Source: Variovorax brevis (lineage in GTDB: Bacteria > Pseudomonadota > Gammaproteobacteria > Burkholderiales > Burkholderiaceae_C). From it: 64,000 nucleotides of DNA. Positions 43,680 through 52,491 of the stretch are shown piece by piece. The notes under the pieces are model-generated. The model was not told where the DNA came from, did no database searches, and saw only the letters and a list, made by a program, of their open reading frames with translations. Within the stretch, counting starts at the first letter, position 1; each line of letters begins with the position of its first letter. Position numbers and translations under genes: made by a program. The DNA lies in contig NZ_JASZYG010000005.1 of assembly GCF_030317105.1 (NCBI RefSeq), forward strand, positions 310,001 to 374,000, read 5' to 3'.

Positions 43680-44893
43680 TGACCGCCGAGACGGCCACGC
43701 GGCTTCGGCCGCGTGGGTCCAATCAGGTGGGCATGCGCCAGTTCAACGAGCGCGTGGTGCTGCAGGCGATCCGCCTGCACGGCGCATTGCCCAAGGCTGA
43801 AATTGCAAGGCTGACGAATCTCACGGCGCAGACGGTGCAGGTCATCATCGCGCGGCTGGAAGCCGACGGCCTGGTGCTCAAGCATGCCCCGGTGCGCGGC
43901 AAGATCGGCCAGCCCTCGGTGCCGATGGCGCTCAACCCCGACGGCGCCTTTTCCATCGGCATCAAGATCGGGCGCCGCAGCCTCGACGTGCTGCTGGTCG
44001 ACTTCACCGCACAGGTGCGCGAGCGCCTCACGCTGGACTACGAGTTTCCCGACCCTGAGACGATCTTCGAGGAGATCCGCTCGCGCCTGAAGACCTTGCG
44101 CAAGGTGCTCGGCCCCAAGCGCGTGGCCTTGCTGCATGGCGTGGGCATCGCCGCGCCGCTGTCGCTCGGCGGGTGGCAGTCGCTGCTGGGCGTGGCGCCG
44201 GAACAGGCCAGCCGGTGGAACGCCATCGACATCCAGGCGAAGGTGGCGGCGATGACGACGTTGCCGGTGGAACTGGTCAAGGACACTGCAGCGGCCTGTG
44301 TCGCCGAACTGGTGGCGGGCCGGGGGCGCAGCATCCGAAGCTTTCTCTACATCTTCATCGACACCTTCATCGGCGGGGGCCTCGTCATCGACAGCCATTT
44401 GCGCAGCGGCGTCAGCGGCAATGCGGGCGCCGTGGGCTCGATGCCAATGGGTTTGGGCAGCAACGATGGCGCACCGCCGCGGCAGTTGCTGAGCATGGCG
44501 TCGCTCTTCACGCTGGAAAGCATGTACGTGCAGGCCGGGCTCGACACCGCCGCCATCGCCGACCCGCGCGCCATCGAGCCGCCGTGGCTGCCGGTCACGC
44601 AGGCGTGGATGCAGCAGTCCTCGCCGGGCATCGCACTGGCGATCCACAGCGCGGCTGCCTTGCTGGACCTGGATGGCGTGATCATCGACGGCTCGTTCAG
44701 CCGCGAGATGCTGCAGGCCATGCTCGCCAAAGTGGATGTCGCGCTGGACCGCTACAGCTGGGAAGGCGTTTCGCGCCCTCGCGTGCTGGCGGGCTCGATC
44801 GGTGCGGACGCGCGGGCCATCGGCGGTGCCTTGCTGCCGCTGTATGGCAACTTTGCGCCGGATCGCGACCTGTTCCTGAAGATAGACCGTTGA
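43679..44893 (+). CDS. frcR: ROK-family transcriptional repressor
   Basis: A 404-residue ROK protein with an N-terminal winged helix (RLHGALPKAEIARLTNLTAQTVQVII, with the recognition helix near residues 42-60) and a C-terminal sugar-kinase-like domain (ASLF and GGGLVIDSHLRSGVSG). It probably releases the AT-rich dyad at 40724-40752 when fructose or fructose-phosphate is bound. It is the last gene of the transporter operon, giving feedback. A small frame of unknown function follows after 11 bp. Confidence 0.87.
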   Translation: MTAETATRLRPRGSNQVGMRQFNERVVLQAIRLHGALPKAEIARLTNLTAQTVQVIIARLEADGLVLKHAPVRGKIGQPSVPMALNPDGAFSIGIKIGRRSLDVLLVDFTAQVRERLTLDYEFPDPETIFEEIRSRLKTLRKVLGPKRVALLHGVGIAAPLSLGGWQSLLGVAPEQASRWNAIDIQAKVAAMTTLPVELVKDTAAACVAELVAGRGRSIRSFLYIFIDTFIGGGLVIDSHLRSGVSGNAGAVGSMPMGLGSNDGAPPRQLLSMASLFTLESMYVQAGLDTAAIADPRAIEPPWLPVTQAWMQQSSPGIALAIHSAAALLDLDGVIIDGSFSREMLQAMLAKVDVALDRYSWEGVSRPRVLAGSIGADARAIGGALLPLYGNFAPDRDLFLKIDR

Positions 44894-44904
44894 CCGAGAC
44901 CCTC

Positions 44905-45165
44905 ATGACGAGCCGCCTGACATTGAACATCACCGTCGCCAACCTGACGCCGAACGCGCAGACCGTGCACGTCTTCGACACGATCAAGGGCGGCACGCGG
45001 CCCATCGAGGCGAGCCCGTTTTCGCTGGCCAGCGGCGAACGCTCGCCGCCCTTTGCCGTTCGCTCCGACCGCAACGGCAAGGGGCTCGTGGCCTTCCGCT
45101 GCCAGAGCGGAATTTTTTTGGCGGGAATCGAGGTGACGGAAGGCATGTGCGTTAACGTTCGCTAG
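44905..45165 (+). CDS. Small hypothetical protein
   Basis: An 86-residue frame starting MTSRLTLNITVANLTPNAQT. It is beta-rich in appearance, with a C-terminal CQSGIFLAGIEVTEGMCVNVR; two Cys could pair. No signal peptide or known domain. It begins 11 bp after the ROK stop, so it may belong to the frc operon. A run of seven T at 45113-45119, unusual here, lies in the codons for Ile-Phe-Leu. A TTG start at 44890 is also possible. Real expression is likely but unproven. Confidence 0.5.
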   Translation: MTSRLTLNITVANLTPNAQTVHVFDTIKGGTRPIEASPFSLASGERSPPFAVRSDRNGKGLVAFRCQSGIFLAGIEVTEGMCVNVR

Positions 45166-45181
45166 AGGAGACTCCGAGTCG

Positions 45182-45215
45182 AGCCTCCGCAGGCGATTGC
45201 AATCACGCGGGGGCT
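45182..45215 (+). terminator. Hairpin after the frc operon, possible terminator
   Basis: Arms AGCCTCCGC and GCGGGGGCT pair at eight of nine positions, and the loop includes the small palindrome GATTGCAATC. TTCTTC follows. It ends only 7 bp before the lipoprotein ATG, so it could also attenuate that gene. Confidence 0.5.
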
Positions 45216-45221
45216 TTCTTC

Positions 45222-46889
45222 ATGAATCACCATGTCGCGATGGGGTGCCGGGTGGCTGCGCTTGTTGTTGCGGCGGCGCTTGCGGGCTGCAACGACCGGG
45301 GAGGGGCGGATGCGTCGAAGTCCGCACCGCCTGCAGCGGCAACGGGCGGGCCTGCCGCCAGCGCTGCCAGCACACCGGCCGCACCCAAGAGAACCTACGT
45401 CATCGCCCGCCTCGTTCCACAGGGCGGCACCATCGGCTCGCGCGACCAGAAGTCCACGCTCTACGTCGTCGATCCCGCGAAGCCGGCCGCGCCTGAACAA
45501 AGCATCGTCATGGACGGCGGCGCCGTCAGTGCCTTCGGCGTGCCGATGGTGGCGTCGCTGCAATCCTTTCGCTTTGATCGCGCCACACGCCTCACGACCT
45601 ACGAGGGCGAGGCGGTGGTGTTCTTCGTGAAAGATGCCAAAGTGTGGAAGATCGACTTGCGCACCGACTTGCCGCACACGCCCGTGCAAGTCTCCTCGCT
45701 CACCACGGCATGCCGGCTGTCGGTGGAAATCGAGCCCCTGCGCGTGAGCGCGGACGGGCGCGACGGCTGGATCAAGGTCGACACGCAGGGCCCCTCCGGC
45801 GCCTGCACGCAGCAAGGCGCCGGCGGCGTCTACGTGCGCTCGACCATGCCGGCCACCGCGGCGCCGCTGGCGAGCCTGCCCGGCGAATTTGTCGACACCC
45901 TGGACGACGGCGCCCAGACCATGGTCGCCTTCCTGATGCTGACGCCCGCGGGGCTGGAGTTGTTCCGGCCCGACTTCACCCGCATCGGACCCGTCGAGGG
46001 CGGTGCCGGAGCGCGCGTCGCGCAGTTGATGGGCTACGACTTCTCGACCCTGAAGGCGGGCTACTACCGCGTCGACGGCACGGTGCGCCGGCTGGCGTGG
46101 ACGGCAACCGCCGCCACGCTCGCCGCGCCGATCCACACCTTCGCGCGCGCTGATTTCGGCACGCGCAACGTCGCCTGCCATGCCGACGTCGACGCGTTCT
46201 ACTTTGCCGACAACAACAAGCTGATGAAGGTTGCGGGCGCGGGCCAGCCTTCGGAAATCGCGACCTTGCCCGGCCTGCCGGTGTACGCGATCATGGTGTC
46301 GCAGACGCATCTGGCGTTATGGCAAGCCGATCCGGCCAACCCGCGCTCGCCGCCCTCGGTCGCTGCCATCAGCAAGCGCGGCGGCGCGCCGGTGATGGTG
46401 CAAAACGCCTCCCTGATGGGCGCCACCGCCACGCGCATGGTCTACCGAAGTGGGCGGACCACCCACGCCGTCAAGTTCGACGGCACGGACGACATCCTGC
46501 TGGGCGAATCCGCCGTGATCGGCAGCGACGTGCACGCGAGCCACTGGATCGCGGACAACCACTACATCGACAGCTACGTGGCCTGCGTGCCCGCCACCGC
46601 CGGCGACAAGCAATGCACCAATGGCAAGATCGTGCAGACCGACCTGGAAACGCAGGCGAAGACGGAGGTGGGGGTGCTTTCCCATGGTGGCGCCGGCCTG
46701 CAGTACGGAAACTCGATGCTGGGCATGGTGTTTCCGGTGGCCACCGGCGTGCCCAGCTTCGTCACCTACCAGGACAGGGCCGCGCGGCCCCGTGCAGCGA
46801 ATGCGGCGGCCGGCGGGGCGGCGGAGGTCTACACGTGGACGCCGGGGGTGGCCCACTCGCTCGTCAAGTTGGCCACGCCGAACCCCTGA
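45222..46889 (+). CDS. Lipoprotein of unknown function
   Basis: A 555-residue protein with a lipoprotein signal (VAALVVAAALAGC, lipobox LAGC with Cys at residue 23) followed by a Ser/Ala/Pro-rich linker to about residue 56. The remaining part shows repeated beta-strand patterns such as YVIARLVPQGGTIGSRDQKS and YFADNNKLMKVAGAGQP, suggesting a beta-propeller. Cys pairs around residues 167-204 and 456-467 may form disulphides. I recognise no catalytic motif. No RBS of normal strength precedes the ATG. It stands alone between the frc operon and an MFS exporter. Confidence 0.78.
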   Translation: MNHHVAMGCRVAALVVAAALAGCNDRGGADASKSAPPAAATGGPAASAASTPAAPKRTYVIARLVPQGGTIGSRDQKSTLYVVDPAKPAAPEQSIVMDGGAVSAFGVPMVASLQSFRFDRATRLTTYEGEAVVFFVKDAKVWKIDLRTDLPHTPVQVSSLTTACRLSVEIEPLRVSADGRDGWIKVDTQGPSGACTQQGAGGVYVRSTMPATAAPLASLPGEFVDTLDDGAQTMVAFLMLTPAGLELFRPDFTRIGPVEGGAGARVAQLMGYDFSTLKAGYYRVDGTVRRLAWTATAATLAAPIHTFARADFGTRNVACHADVDAFYFADNNKLMKVAGAGQPSEIATLPGLPVYAIMVSQTHLALWQADPANPRSPPSVAAISKRGGAPVMVQNASLMGATATRMVYRSGRTTHAVKFDGTDDILLGESAVIGSDVHASHWIADNHYIDSYVACVPATAGDKQCTNGKIVQTDLETQAKTEVGVLSHGGAGLQYGNSMLGMVFPVATGVPSFVTYQDRAARPRAANAAAGGAAEVYTWTPGVAHSLVKLATPNP

Positions 46890-46964
46890 CAAACCTGCGA
46901 GCGGAGGGGTCCATTTGCTGCGCCGCAGCAAGGATTGAACGTGCGTGCTAAGGTGCGGCAGACA

Positions 46965-46976
46965 AGGGTTAACCCT
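46965..46976. promoter_or_regulatory. Perfect 12-bp palindrome upstream of the MFS exporter
   Basis: AGGGTTAACCCT ends 17 bp before the ATG at 46994. It could be an operator near the ribosome site. No regulator gene adjoins it. Confidence 0.4.
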
Positions 46977-46993
46977 GAATTTTCTGCTCCACC

Positions 46994-48211
46994 ATGTCTG
47001 CCCCCGCTCCGACCGAATCCGCTCCCGCCTCCAACTTCGTGCGCGCCGTGCTGGCACTCGGCGTGGGTGGCTTTGCCATCGGCACGGGCGAGTTCGTCAT
47101 CATGGGCCTGCTGCCCGAGGTGGCGAAGGACATCGACGTCAGCATTCCAACGGCCGGCCACGTCATCAGCGCTTATGCGCTGGGCGTGGTCATCGGCGCG
47201 CCCTTGCTGGCGGTGCTGGCGGCCGGCTGGGGCCGACGTGCCTTGCTCATCACGATGATGGCGGTGTTCGCGGCCGGCAATTTCGCGAGTGCGATGGCGC
47301 CGGGCTACCTGTCGCTGAACCTGCTTCGCTTCGTGAGCGGGTTGCCGCACGGCACCTACTTCGGCGTGGCCGCGCTGGTGGCCGCAACCCTGGCGCCACC
47401 GGGGCGGCGTGGCCGCGCGGACGGGCTGGTGATGCTCGGGCTGACGGGCGCCACGCTGTTCGGCGTGCCGATTGCGGCGTGGCTGGGGCAGCACTGGGGC
47501 TGGCGCGCGGCCTTTGTTTTTGTCGGCGCGATTGCGCTGCTGGCCATCGTGCTGTTGCGCCGCGCCTTGCCTGAAATGCCGGCCGCTGCGGGCGCGAGCC
47601 CACTGCGCGAGCTTGGCGCCTTCCGGCGCAAGCAGGTCTGGCTCACGCTGGGCATCGGCGCCATCGGCTTTGGCGGCATGTTCGCGGTGTTCAGCTACAT
47701 CAAGCCGACGCTCACCGAGGTGACCGGATTGCCGGTGAGCGGCGTGCCGCTGGTGCTGGCGCTGTTCGGCTTGGGCATGGTGGTCGGCAATGTGGTGGGG
47801 TCGCGCTTCGTGGACAAGGGGCCGATGCGCACCATCGGCGGTGTGCTGGCCTATGCGGCGCTGGTGCTGGTGGCGTTCACCTTCATGGCGCACCACCCGG
47901 TGACGGCGGCCATCAACGTGTTCCTGATCGGCACCACCGTGGCCATCGGGCCTGCCCTGCAGATCAGGTTGATGGACGTGGCGGGCGATGCGCAAACGCT
48001 GGCGGCGGCGTTGAACCATTCGGCTTTCAACATGGCCAATGCGTTTGGTGCGTGGCTGGGTGGGGTGGCAATCAGCGCGGGGCTGGGGTGGACGTCGACG
48101 GGGTGGGTGGGTGCGTTGCTGGCGCTGGCGGGGCTCGCGGTATTCGCGTGGTCGCTGTCGGTGGAGCGCAATACGCGGATGACGCTGACTGCGCGACGCG
48201 CACATCCCTGA
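46994..48211 (+). CDS. MFS exporter, AraJ/Cmx (DHA1) type
   Basis: A 405-residue twelve-helix transporter. Family marks are FAIGTGEFVIMGLLPEVA near residue 28, the motif HVISAYALGVVIGAPLLAVL and SGLPHGTYFGVAALVAA. These are typical of DHA1 proteins such as AraJ, YdhP and chloramphenicol exporters. It probably exports sugars or drugs by proton antiport; the substrate is unknown. A palindrome precedes the ATG. The repeat cluster 48219-48423 lies downstream. Confidence 0.88.
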   Translation: MSAPAPTESAPASNFVRAVLALGVGGFAIGTGEFVIMGLLPEVAKDIDVSIPTAGHVISAYALGVVIGAPLLAVLAAGWGRRALLITMMAVFAAGNFASAMAPGYLSLNLLRFVSGLPHGTYFGVAALVAATLAPPGRRGRADGLVMLGLTGATLFGVPIAAWLGQHWGWRAAFVFVGAIALLAIVLLRRALPEMPAAAGASPLRELGAFRRKQVWLTLGIGAIGFGGMFAVFSYIKPTLTEVTGLPVSGVPLVLALFGLGMVVGNVVGSRFVDKGPMRTIGGVLAYAALVLVAFTFMAHHPVTAAINVFLIGTTVAIGPALQIRLMDVAGDAQTLAAALNHSAFNMANAFGAWLGGVAISAGLGWTSTGWVGALLALAGLAVFAWSLSVERNTRMTLTARRAHP

Positions 48212-48218
48212 GCTCTCT

Positions 48219-48423
48219 TGCTCCCTCGCCCCTCCGGGGAGAGGGTTGGGGTGAGGGGCACGGGCGGTGGATCCGCCACGCACTTGTCAACCGCCCAGTG
48301 CCCTCACCCCAGCCCTCTCCCGGGGGGAGAGGGGGCAATGCGGGGAAGGGCGGTGGATGGATTGCGGCTTGTCCAACGCCCAGTTCCCTCACCCCGGCCC
48401 TCTCCCGCGAGCGGGAGAGGGGG
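48219..48423. repeat. Interspersed palindromic repeat cluster
   Basis: Blocks related to CCCTCACCCCAGCCCTCTCC appear in both orientations: reverse at about 48221-48258, direct at 48301-48338 and 48383-48422. Between the first two lies GGGCGGTGGATCCGCC. The same element occurs twice more at 57337-57614. It fills most of the gap between the MFS exporter and the PheC-like gene and may act as a transcript end. Confidence 0.88.
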
Positions 48424-48432
48424 AAAGACCGG

Positions 48433-49221
48433 CTACTTGAGCCAGCGGTCCATCACCTTCTGGAAGTCACCACCCGCCTGCGACAGGTGCAGCCACTGGT
48501 CGACGTACGCCTTGAACGCCACGTCATCCCGCGGCAGCATCCAGCCCATTTCGCCGTACTGCAGCGGCTTGTCCGGATTCACCGCGCACAGCCGCGGCTT
48601 GAGCTTTTGCTGCGTGATCGCTTCGGCCGATTCGGTGACGAACACATCGGCGCGGTTGTTGAGCACCTCGTCGAAGATGGTGATGTTCTCGCCGTGCAAG
48701 GTCATCTTCGCCTGCTTGAAGGTGGCGCGCGCAAAGCGCTCGTTGCTGCCGCCGGGATTGAAGATCACGCGCACGTTCGGCTTGTCGATGTCCGCCACCG
48801 TCTGGTACTTCGAGACGTCGGCGCAGCGCACGATGGGCGTCTTGCCGTTGACCATGTAGGCGGTGCTGAAGAAGGCGCGCTTTTGGCGGTCGGTGGTCAC
48901 CGACACGCCGCCCACGGCGATGTCGCACTTGCCGGCGCTCAGGTCGGGCAGCAGGTTGGCCCAGGTCGTCTGGATCCATTCTGGCTTGGCGTTAAGGCTG
49001 GCGCTGAAGCTCGTCATCAGGTCGACGTCGATGCCCTCGTAGCCCGTGTCTGCCTTCTTGAAGCTGAAGGGCTTGTAGTCGCCGGGCGTGCAGATGCGAA
49101 GGCGCGCCTCCTTCTGGACGGTGTCGAGATGCGACGCCGGTGCGCCGCCCGGCGCCGTGGCGCAGCCGGCCAGCACAAGAGCCGAAGCCAGGAGGGATCC
49201 GATCGAAAACAGTTGGCGCAT
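48433..49221 (-). CDS. PheC-like periplasmic lipoprotein (cyclohexadienyl dehydratase/SBP family 3)
   Basis: A 262-residue protein with a lipoprotein signal (LLASALVLAGC). The mature part resembles PheC, the periplasmic cyclohexadienyl/arogenate dehydratase built on a solute-binding fold: RICTPGDYKPFSF, GKCDIAVGGVSVTTDRQ, NPGGSNERFARATFKQAK and LPRDDVAFKAYVDQWLHL. It could make phenylpyruvate from prephenate outside the cytoplasm, or bind an amino acid for an ABC system. The lipid anchor is unusual for PheC. ATG 49221 has GGAG upstream. It diverges from the branched-chain-type operon. Confidence 0.78.
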   Translation of the reverse strand: MRQLFSIGSLLASALVLAGCATAPGGAPASHLDTVQKEARLRICTPGDYKPFSFKKADTGYEGIDVDLMTSFSASLNAKPEWIQTTWANLLPDLSAGKCDIAVGGVSVTTDRQKRAFFSTAYMVNGKTPIVRCADVSKYQTVADIDKPNVRVIFNPGGSNERFARATFKQAKMTLHGENITIFDEVLNNRADVFVTESAEAITQQKLKPRLCAVNPDKPLQYGEMGWMLPRDDVAFKAYVDQWLHLSQAGGDFQKVMDRWLK

Positions 49222-49403
49222 GAGTGCGAACTCCAGGAGGTGGGATTGAAAGGTGCTGCCATTTTGCGGGTGCCCGTGCCGCTCGCGGATCGGTGAAAGC
49301 GCTTTGCCGGAATCGACCTGCGCTTGCCGGATTTGGCTTGCGTTCGCGGCGCGGATCACTGCACGATGCGCGGAGAAACGATTTCCCACAACTGGAGCTC
49401 CCG

Positions 49404-50573
49404 ATGAAGTTTCGATGGATCGCGGCCGCGCTGGCCGTTGCGGCACTGGTGTCGCCCGCGTATGCGGCGGACAAGATCAAGGTGGGCTTTCTTTCCACCC
49501 TCTCCGGGCCGGGCGGTGCGCTGGGTGTCGATATCCGGGACGGCTTCCAGCTCGCGCTCAAGCATCGCCAGGGCAAGCTCGGCGGACTGGCGGTGGAAAT
49601 CAACGTGGTGGACGACCAGCAGAGCGCCGACGTCGGACGCCAGGCGGCCGAGCGCATGCTCAAGCGCGACAAGGTGGACGTGATGACCGGCATGGTCTTC
49701 TCCAACGTGCTGTTGCCGCTGATGCCCAGCATCCTGGCCAACGACACCGTGTACCTCTCGACCAACACCGGCCCCGCGGAATATGCCGGCGAGAAATGCA
49801 ACAAGAACTTCTTCGCCGTCGCGTGGCAGAACGAGGACATCCCCGCGGCCATGGGCCAGTACGTCTCCGACAAGGGCCACAAGAGCGTGTACCTCATCGC
49901 GCCCAACTACCCCGGCGGGCGTGAATCCATCGGCGGCTTCAAGCGCCTGTACAAGGGCAAGATCGCCGAAGAGGTCTACGTGAAGATGGGCCAGCTCGAC
50001 TTTTCTTCAGAGCTGGCGCAGCTGCGCGCCTCGGGCGCCGACTCGGCCTTTTTCTTCCTGCCGGGCGGCATGGGCATCAGCTTCATCAAGCAGCTCGTCG
50101 CCTCGGGCCTGAGCAAGGACGTGACGCTGTACGCGCCGGGATTCTCGGGCGACCAGGACACCATCAAGGCGGTGGGCGAGCCGATGCTGGGCATGTTCAA
50201 TTCCTCGCAGTGGGCGGCCGACCTGCCGGGCGAAGCCAACGCAAAGTTCGTCGCCGACTTCGAAAAGGAATACGGCCGCATCCCGACCCTGTACGCCTCA
50301 CAGGGCTACGACGCGGCCATGCTGCTCGACGGCGCCGTGCGCGACGTCAAGGGCAAGATCGAAGACAAGGACGCGCTGCGCAAGGCCTTGCGGGCGGCCA
50401 ACTTCAAGTCGGTGCGCGGCAACTTCAAGTTCAACACCAACCAGTTCCCGATCCAGAACTACTACCTGCGCGTGGTGGGCCGCGACAAGCAGGGCCGCAT
50501 TGACAACAAGACGCTCAAGACCATTCTGACGAACTACCACGACCCGTTTGCGTCTTCCTGCAAGATGCAGTGA
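49404..50573 (+). CDS. Branched-chain-type ABC transporter substrate-binding protein
   Basis: A 389-residue periplasmic binding protein (Peripla_BP_6) with signal WIAAALAVAALVSPAYAA. Recognisable parts are VGFLSTLSGPGGALGVDIRDG, VDVMTGMVFSNVLLPLMP, YLIAPNYPGGRES and YASQGYDAAMLLDGAV. In Liv systems this fold binds amino acids, but many relatives in betaproteobacteria bind aromatic acids. As first gene of an operon with a Rieske dioxygenase and LivHMGF, it probably captures the dioxygenase substrate. ATG 49404 has GGAG upstream. Confidence 0.88.
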   Translation: MKFRWIAAALAVAALVSPAYAADKIKVGFLSTLSGPGGALGVDIRDGFQLALKHRQGKLGGLAVEINVVDDQQSADVGRQAAERMLKRDKVDVMTGMVFSNVLLPLMPSILANDTVYLSTNTGPAEYAGEKCNKNFFAVAWQNEDIPAAMGQYVSDKGHKSVYLIAPNYPGGRESIGGFKRLYKGKIAEEVYVKMGQLDFSSELAQLRASGADSAFFFLPGGMGISFIKQLVASGLSKDVTLYAPGFSGDQDTIKAVGEPMLGMFNSSQWAADLPGEANAKFVADFEKEYGRIPTLYASQGYDAAMLLDGAVRDVKGKIEDKDALRKALRAANFKSVRGNFKFNTNQFPIQNYYLRVVGRDKQGRIDNKTLKTILTNYHDPFASSCKMQ

Positions 50574-50600
50574 CCGCCAGCGGCAACGAAGGAGACATCG

Positions 50601-51968
50601 ATGCAGCAGCAACAGCAACAGCGCTCGGACGAAGAGATCGCCGCACAGGTCGCCGCGCTCGTGCGCGGCGACAGCGTGCACAAATCCGTCTACACCGACC
50701 CGGCCATCTTCGAGCTGGAGATGAGCCGCATCTACGGCCGCGTGTGGATCTACGTCGGCCACGAAAGCCAGGTGCCCAAGGTGGGCGACACGCACACCAC
50801 GCGCATCGGCAACCAGGACGTGGTGATGGTGCGCGACACCACCGGCCAGGTGAACGTGCTCTACAACCGCTGTCCGCACAAGGGCGCCAGGCTGGTGCCC
50901 GAGGGCGACAACAACGCCGGCAAGTTCTTCCGCTGCCCGTACCACGCGTGGACTTTCAAGCTCGACGGCCAGCATTTGTCGGCGCCGATGAAGCTGGGCT
51001 TCGAAGGCACCTGCTTCGATCCGAAGCATCCTGACTTCTCGATGCGTCGGCTGGCGCGCGTGGAGAACTACCGCGGCTTCGTATTCGCCAACCAATCGGC
51101 GCAGGGGCCGGACCTCAAGACCTTCCTGGGCGGCGTGATCACCTCCATCGACAACCTGTGCGACCGCTCGCCCTCGGGCGAGGTGGAAGTGGCGGGTGGC
51201 GTGTTCCGCGTGCTGCAGCCTTCGAACTGGAAGGTGTTCTACGAGAACCTGCACGACACGATGCACGCGCGTGTGACGCACGAATCCTCCTTCATGGCCG
51301 CACGCGACCAGGCGAAGGAAATGGGCAACATGCCGCTGGAACTGCACATCATGGATGGCAACGGCGAGCCCTACGAGTTCTGGGAAAAGCTGGACCTGTG
51401 CGCCTACGACAACGGCCACGGCTACATGGAAGGCATCTTCGACCCCGGCGCCGCCGACAAGGACCCGGTGACGCGCGCGCACTTCGAATCGCTCAAGCAA
51501 GCGTATGGCGAAGAACGCGCCCGCGAGATCTTGGGCATGAACCGCCACAACACCATCATCTACGGCAGCGGATCGCCGCACACGGTGTTCCAGCAGTTCC
51601 GCGTGATCCGCCCGATCTCGGTGGACCGCACGATGGTCGAGATCCAGATCTTCCGGCTGAAGGACGCGCCACCTGCCTTGTTCAAGCGCGCGCTGGTGTA
51701 CGGCAACCTCATCAACTCGCCGTCGTCCAACGTGATGCCCGACGACATCGAGGTCTATGGCCGCTGCCAGGAAGGCAACATGAACGAAGGCGGCGACTGG
51801 GTCAGCATGCACCGCTACGCCGGCGCGGACCGCGAGATGCAGGGCGGCATGGTGTCGACCAACGGCACCAGCGAACTGCCGATGCGCAACCAGTTCAAGG
51901 CATGGAAGCGCTTCATGACCGGCGAGTTCCTGCAAGCAGAAGCGAAGGAGGGCGCCCATGCTGCTTGA
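50601..51968 (+). CDS. Aromatic ring-hydroxylating dioxygenase, alpha subunit
   Basis: A 455-residue Rieske oxygenase large subunit. The [2Fe-2S] ligands are Cys91 and His93 in RCPHKGARL and Cys112 and His115 in CPYHAWTF. The mononuclear iron site shows Asp219, His222 and His227 in ENLHDTMHARVTH, the same spacing as naphthalene dioxygenase. It would dihydroxylate an aromatic acid. A run of six Gln follows the first Met. The beta subunit overlaps by 11 bp. No ferredoxin or reductase gene lies in the operon, so electron donors must be encoded elsewhere. The substrate cannot be read from sequence. Confidence 0.92.
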   Translation: MQQQQQQRSDEEIAAQVAALVRGDSVHKSVYTDPAIFELEMSRIYGRVWIYVGHESQVPKVGDTHTTRIGNQDVVMVRDTTGQVNVLYNRCPHKGARLVPEGDNNAGKFFRCPYHAWTFKLDGQHLSAPMKLGFEGTCFDPKHPDFSMRRLARVENYRGFVFANQSAQGPDLKTFLGGVITSIDNLCDRSPSGEVEVAGGVFRVLQPSNWKVFYENLHDTMHARVTHESSFMAARDQAKEMGNMPLELHIMDGNGEPYEFWEKLDLCAYDNGHGYMEGIFDPGAADKDPVTRAHFESLKQAYGEERAREILGMNRHNTIIYGSGSPHTVFQQFRVIRPISVDRTMVEIQIFRLKDAPPALFKRALVYGNLINSPSSNVMPDDIEVYGRCQEGNMNEGGDWVSMHRYAGADREMQGGMVSTNGTSELPMRNQFKAWKRFMTGEFLQAEAKEGAHAA

Positions 51969-52491
51969 CCTCGACTTCGACGTTTCCGTCGACAAGCTGA
52001 CGCCGGTCGACGTGCCGATGGAAAGCTTCCTGCGCCTGCAGCAGTTCATCTACCGCGAGGCGCGCCTGCTGGACGAGCGCCGCTGGGACGAATGGCTGGC
52101 GCTGTGGACCGACGACGGCATGTACTGGATTCCGCAACAGCACGACCAGGCCAGCCCCTACGACCATATCTCGCTGGCATGGGAAGACAGGATGCTGCGC
52201 GAAGTGCGCGTGCGCCGCGTCGAGAACGCGCGCAACTGGTCGCAGCAACCGCCGACGCACGCCACGCGCCTGGTGGGCAACGTCAGCGTCGATGGCGTGG
52301 ATGCGGGCGGCAACCTGGTCGTGCGCGCCGTGTTCCAGATGACCGAGTGGCGCAAGAAGCAGACGCGCCAGCTGGCCGGTTTCTACGACTACAAGCTGGT
52401 GGCCGACGGCGACACCTGGCGCCTGCGCATGAAGCGCGTGAACCTCGTCAACTGCGACGCGGCGCATGAAAACCTGGAGATCTTCATCTGA
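51958..52491 (+). CDS. Aromatic ring-hydroxylating dioxygenase, beta subunit
   Basis: A 177-residue small subunit with the cystatin/NTF2-like fold. Family features are FIYREARLLDERRWDEWLAL near residue 30, TDDGMYWIP and the C-terminal FYDYKLVADGDTWRLRMKR. It builds the alpha3-beta3 hexamer with the large subunit and has no catalytic metal. The ATG at 51958 lies inside the alpha gene end. Its stop touches the next start at 52491 (ATG within TGATGG). Confidence 0.92.
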   Translation: MLLDLDFDVSVDKLTPVDVPMESFLRLQQFIYREARLLDERRWDEWLALWTDDGMYWIPQQHDQASPYDHISLAWEDRMLREVRVRRVENARNWSQQPPTHATRLVGNVSVDGVDAGGNLVVRAVFQMTEWRKKQTRQLAGFYDYKLVADGDTWRLRMKRVNLVNCDAAHENLEIFI

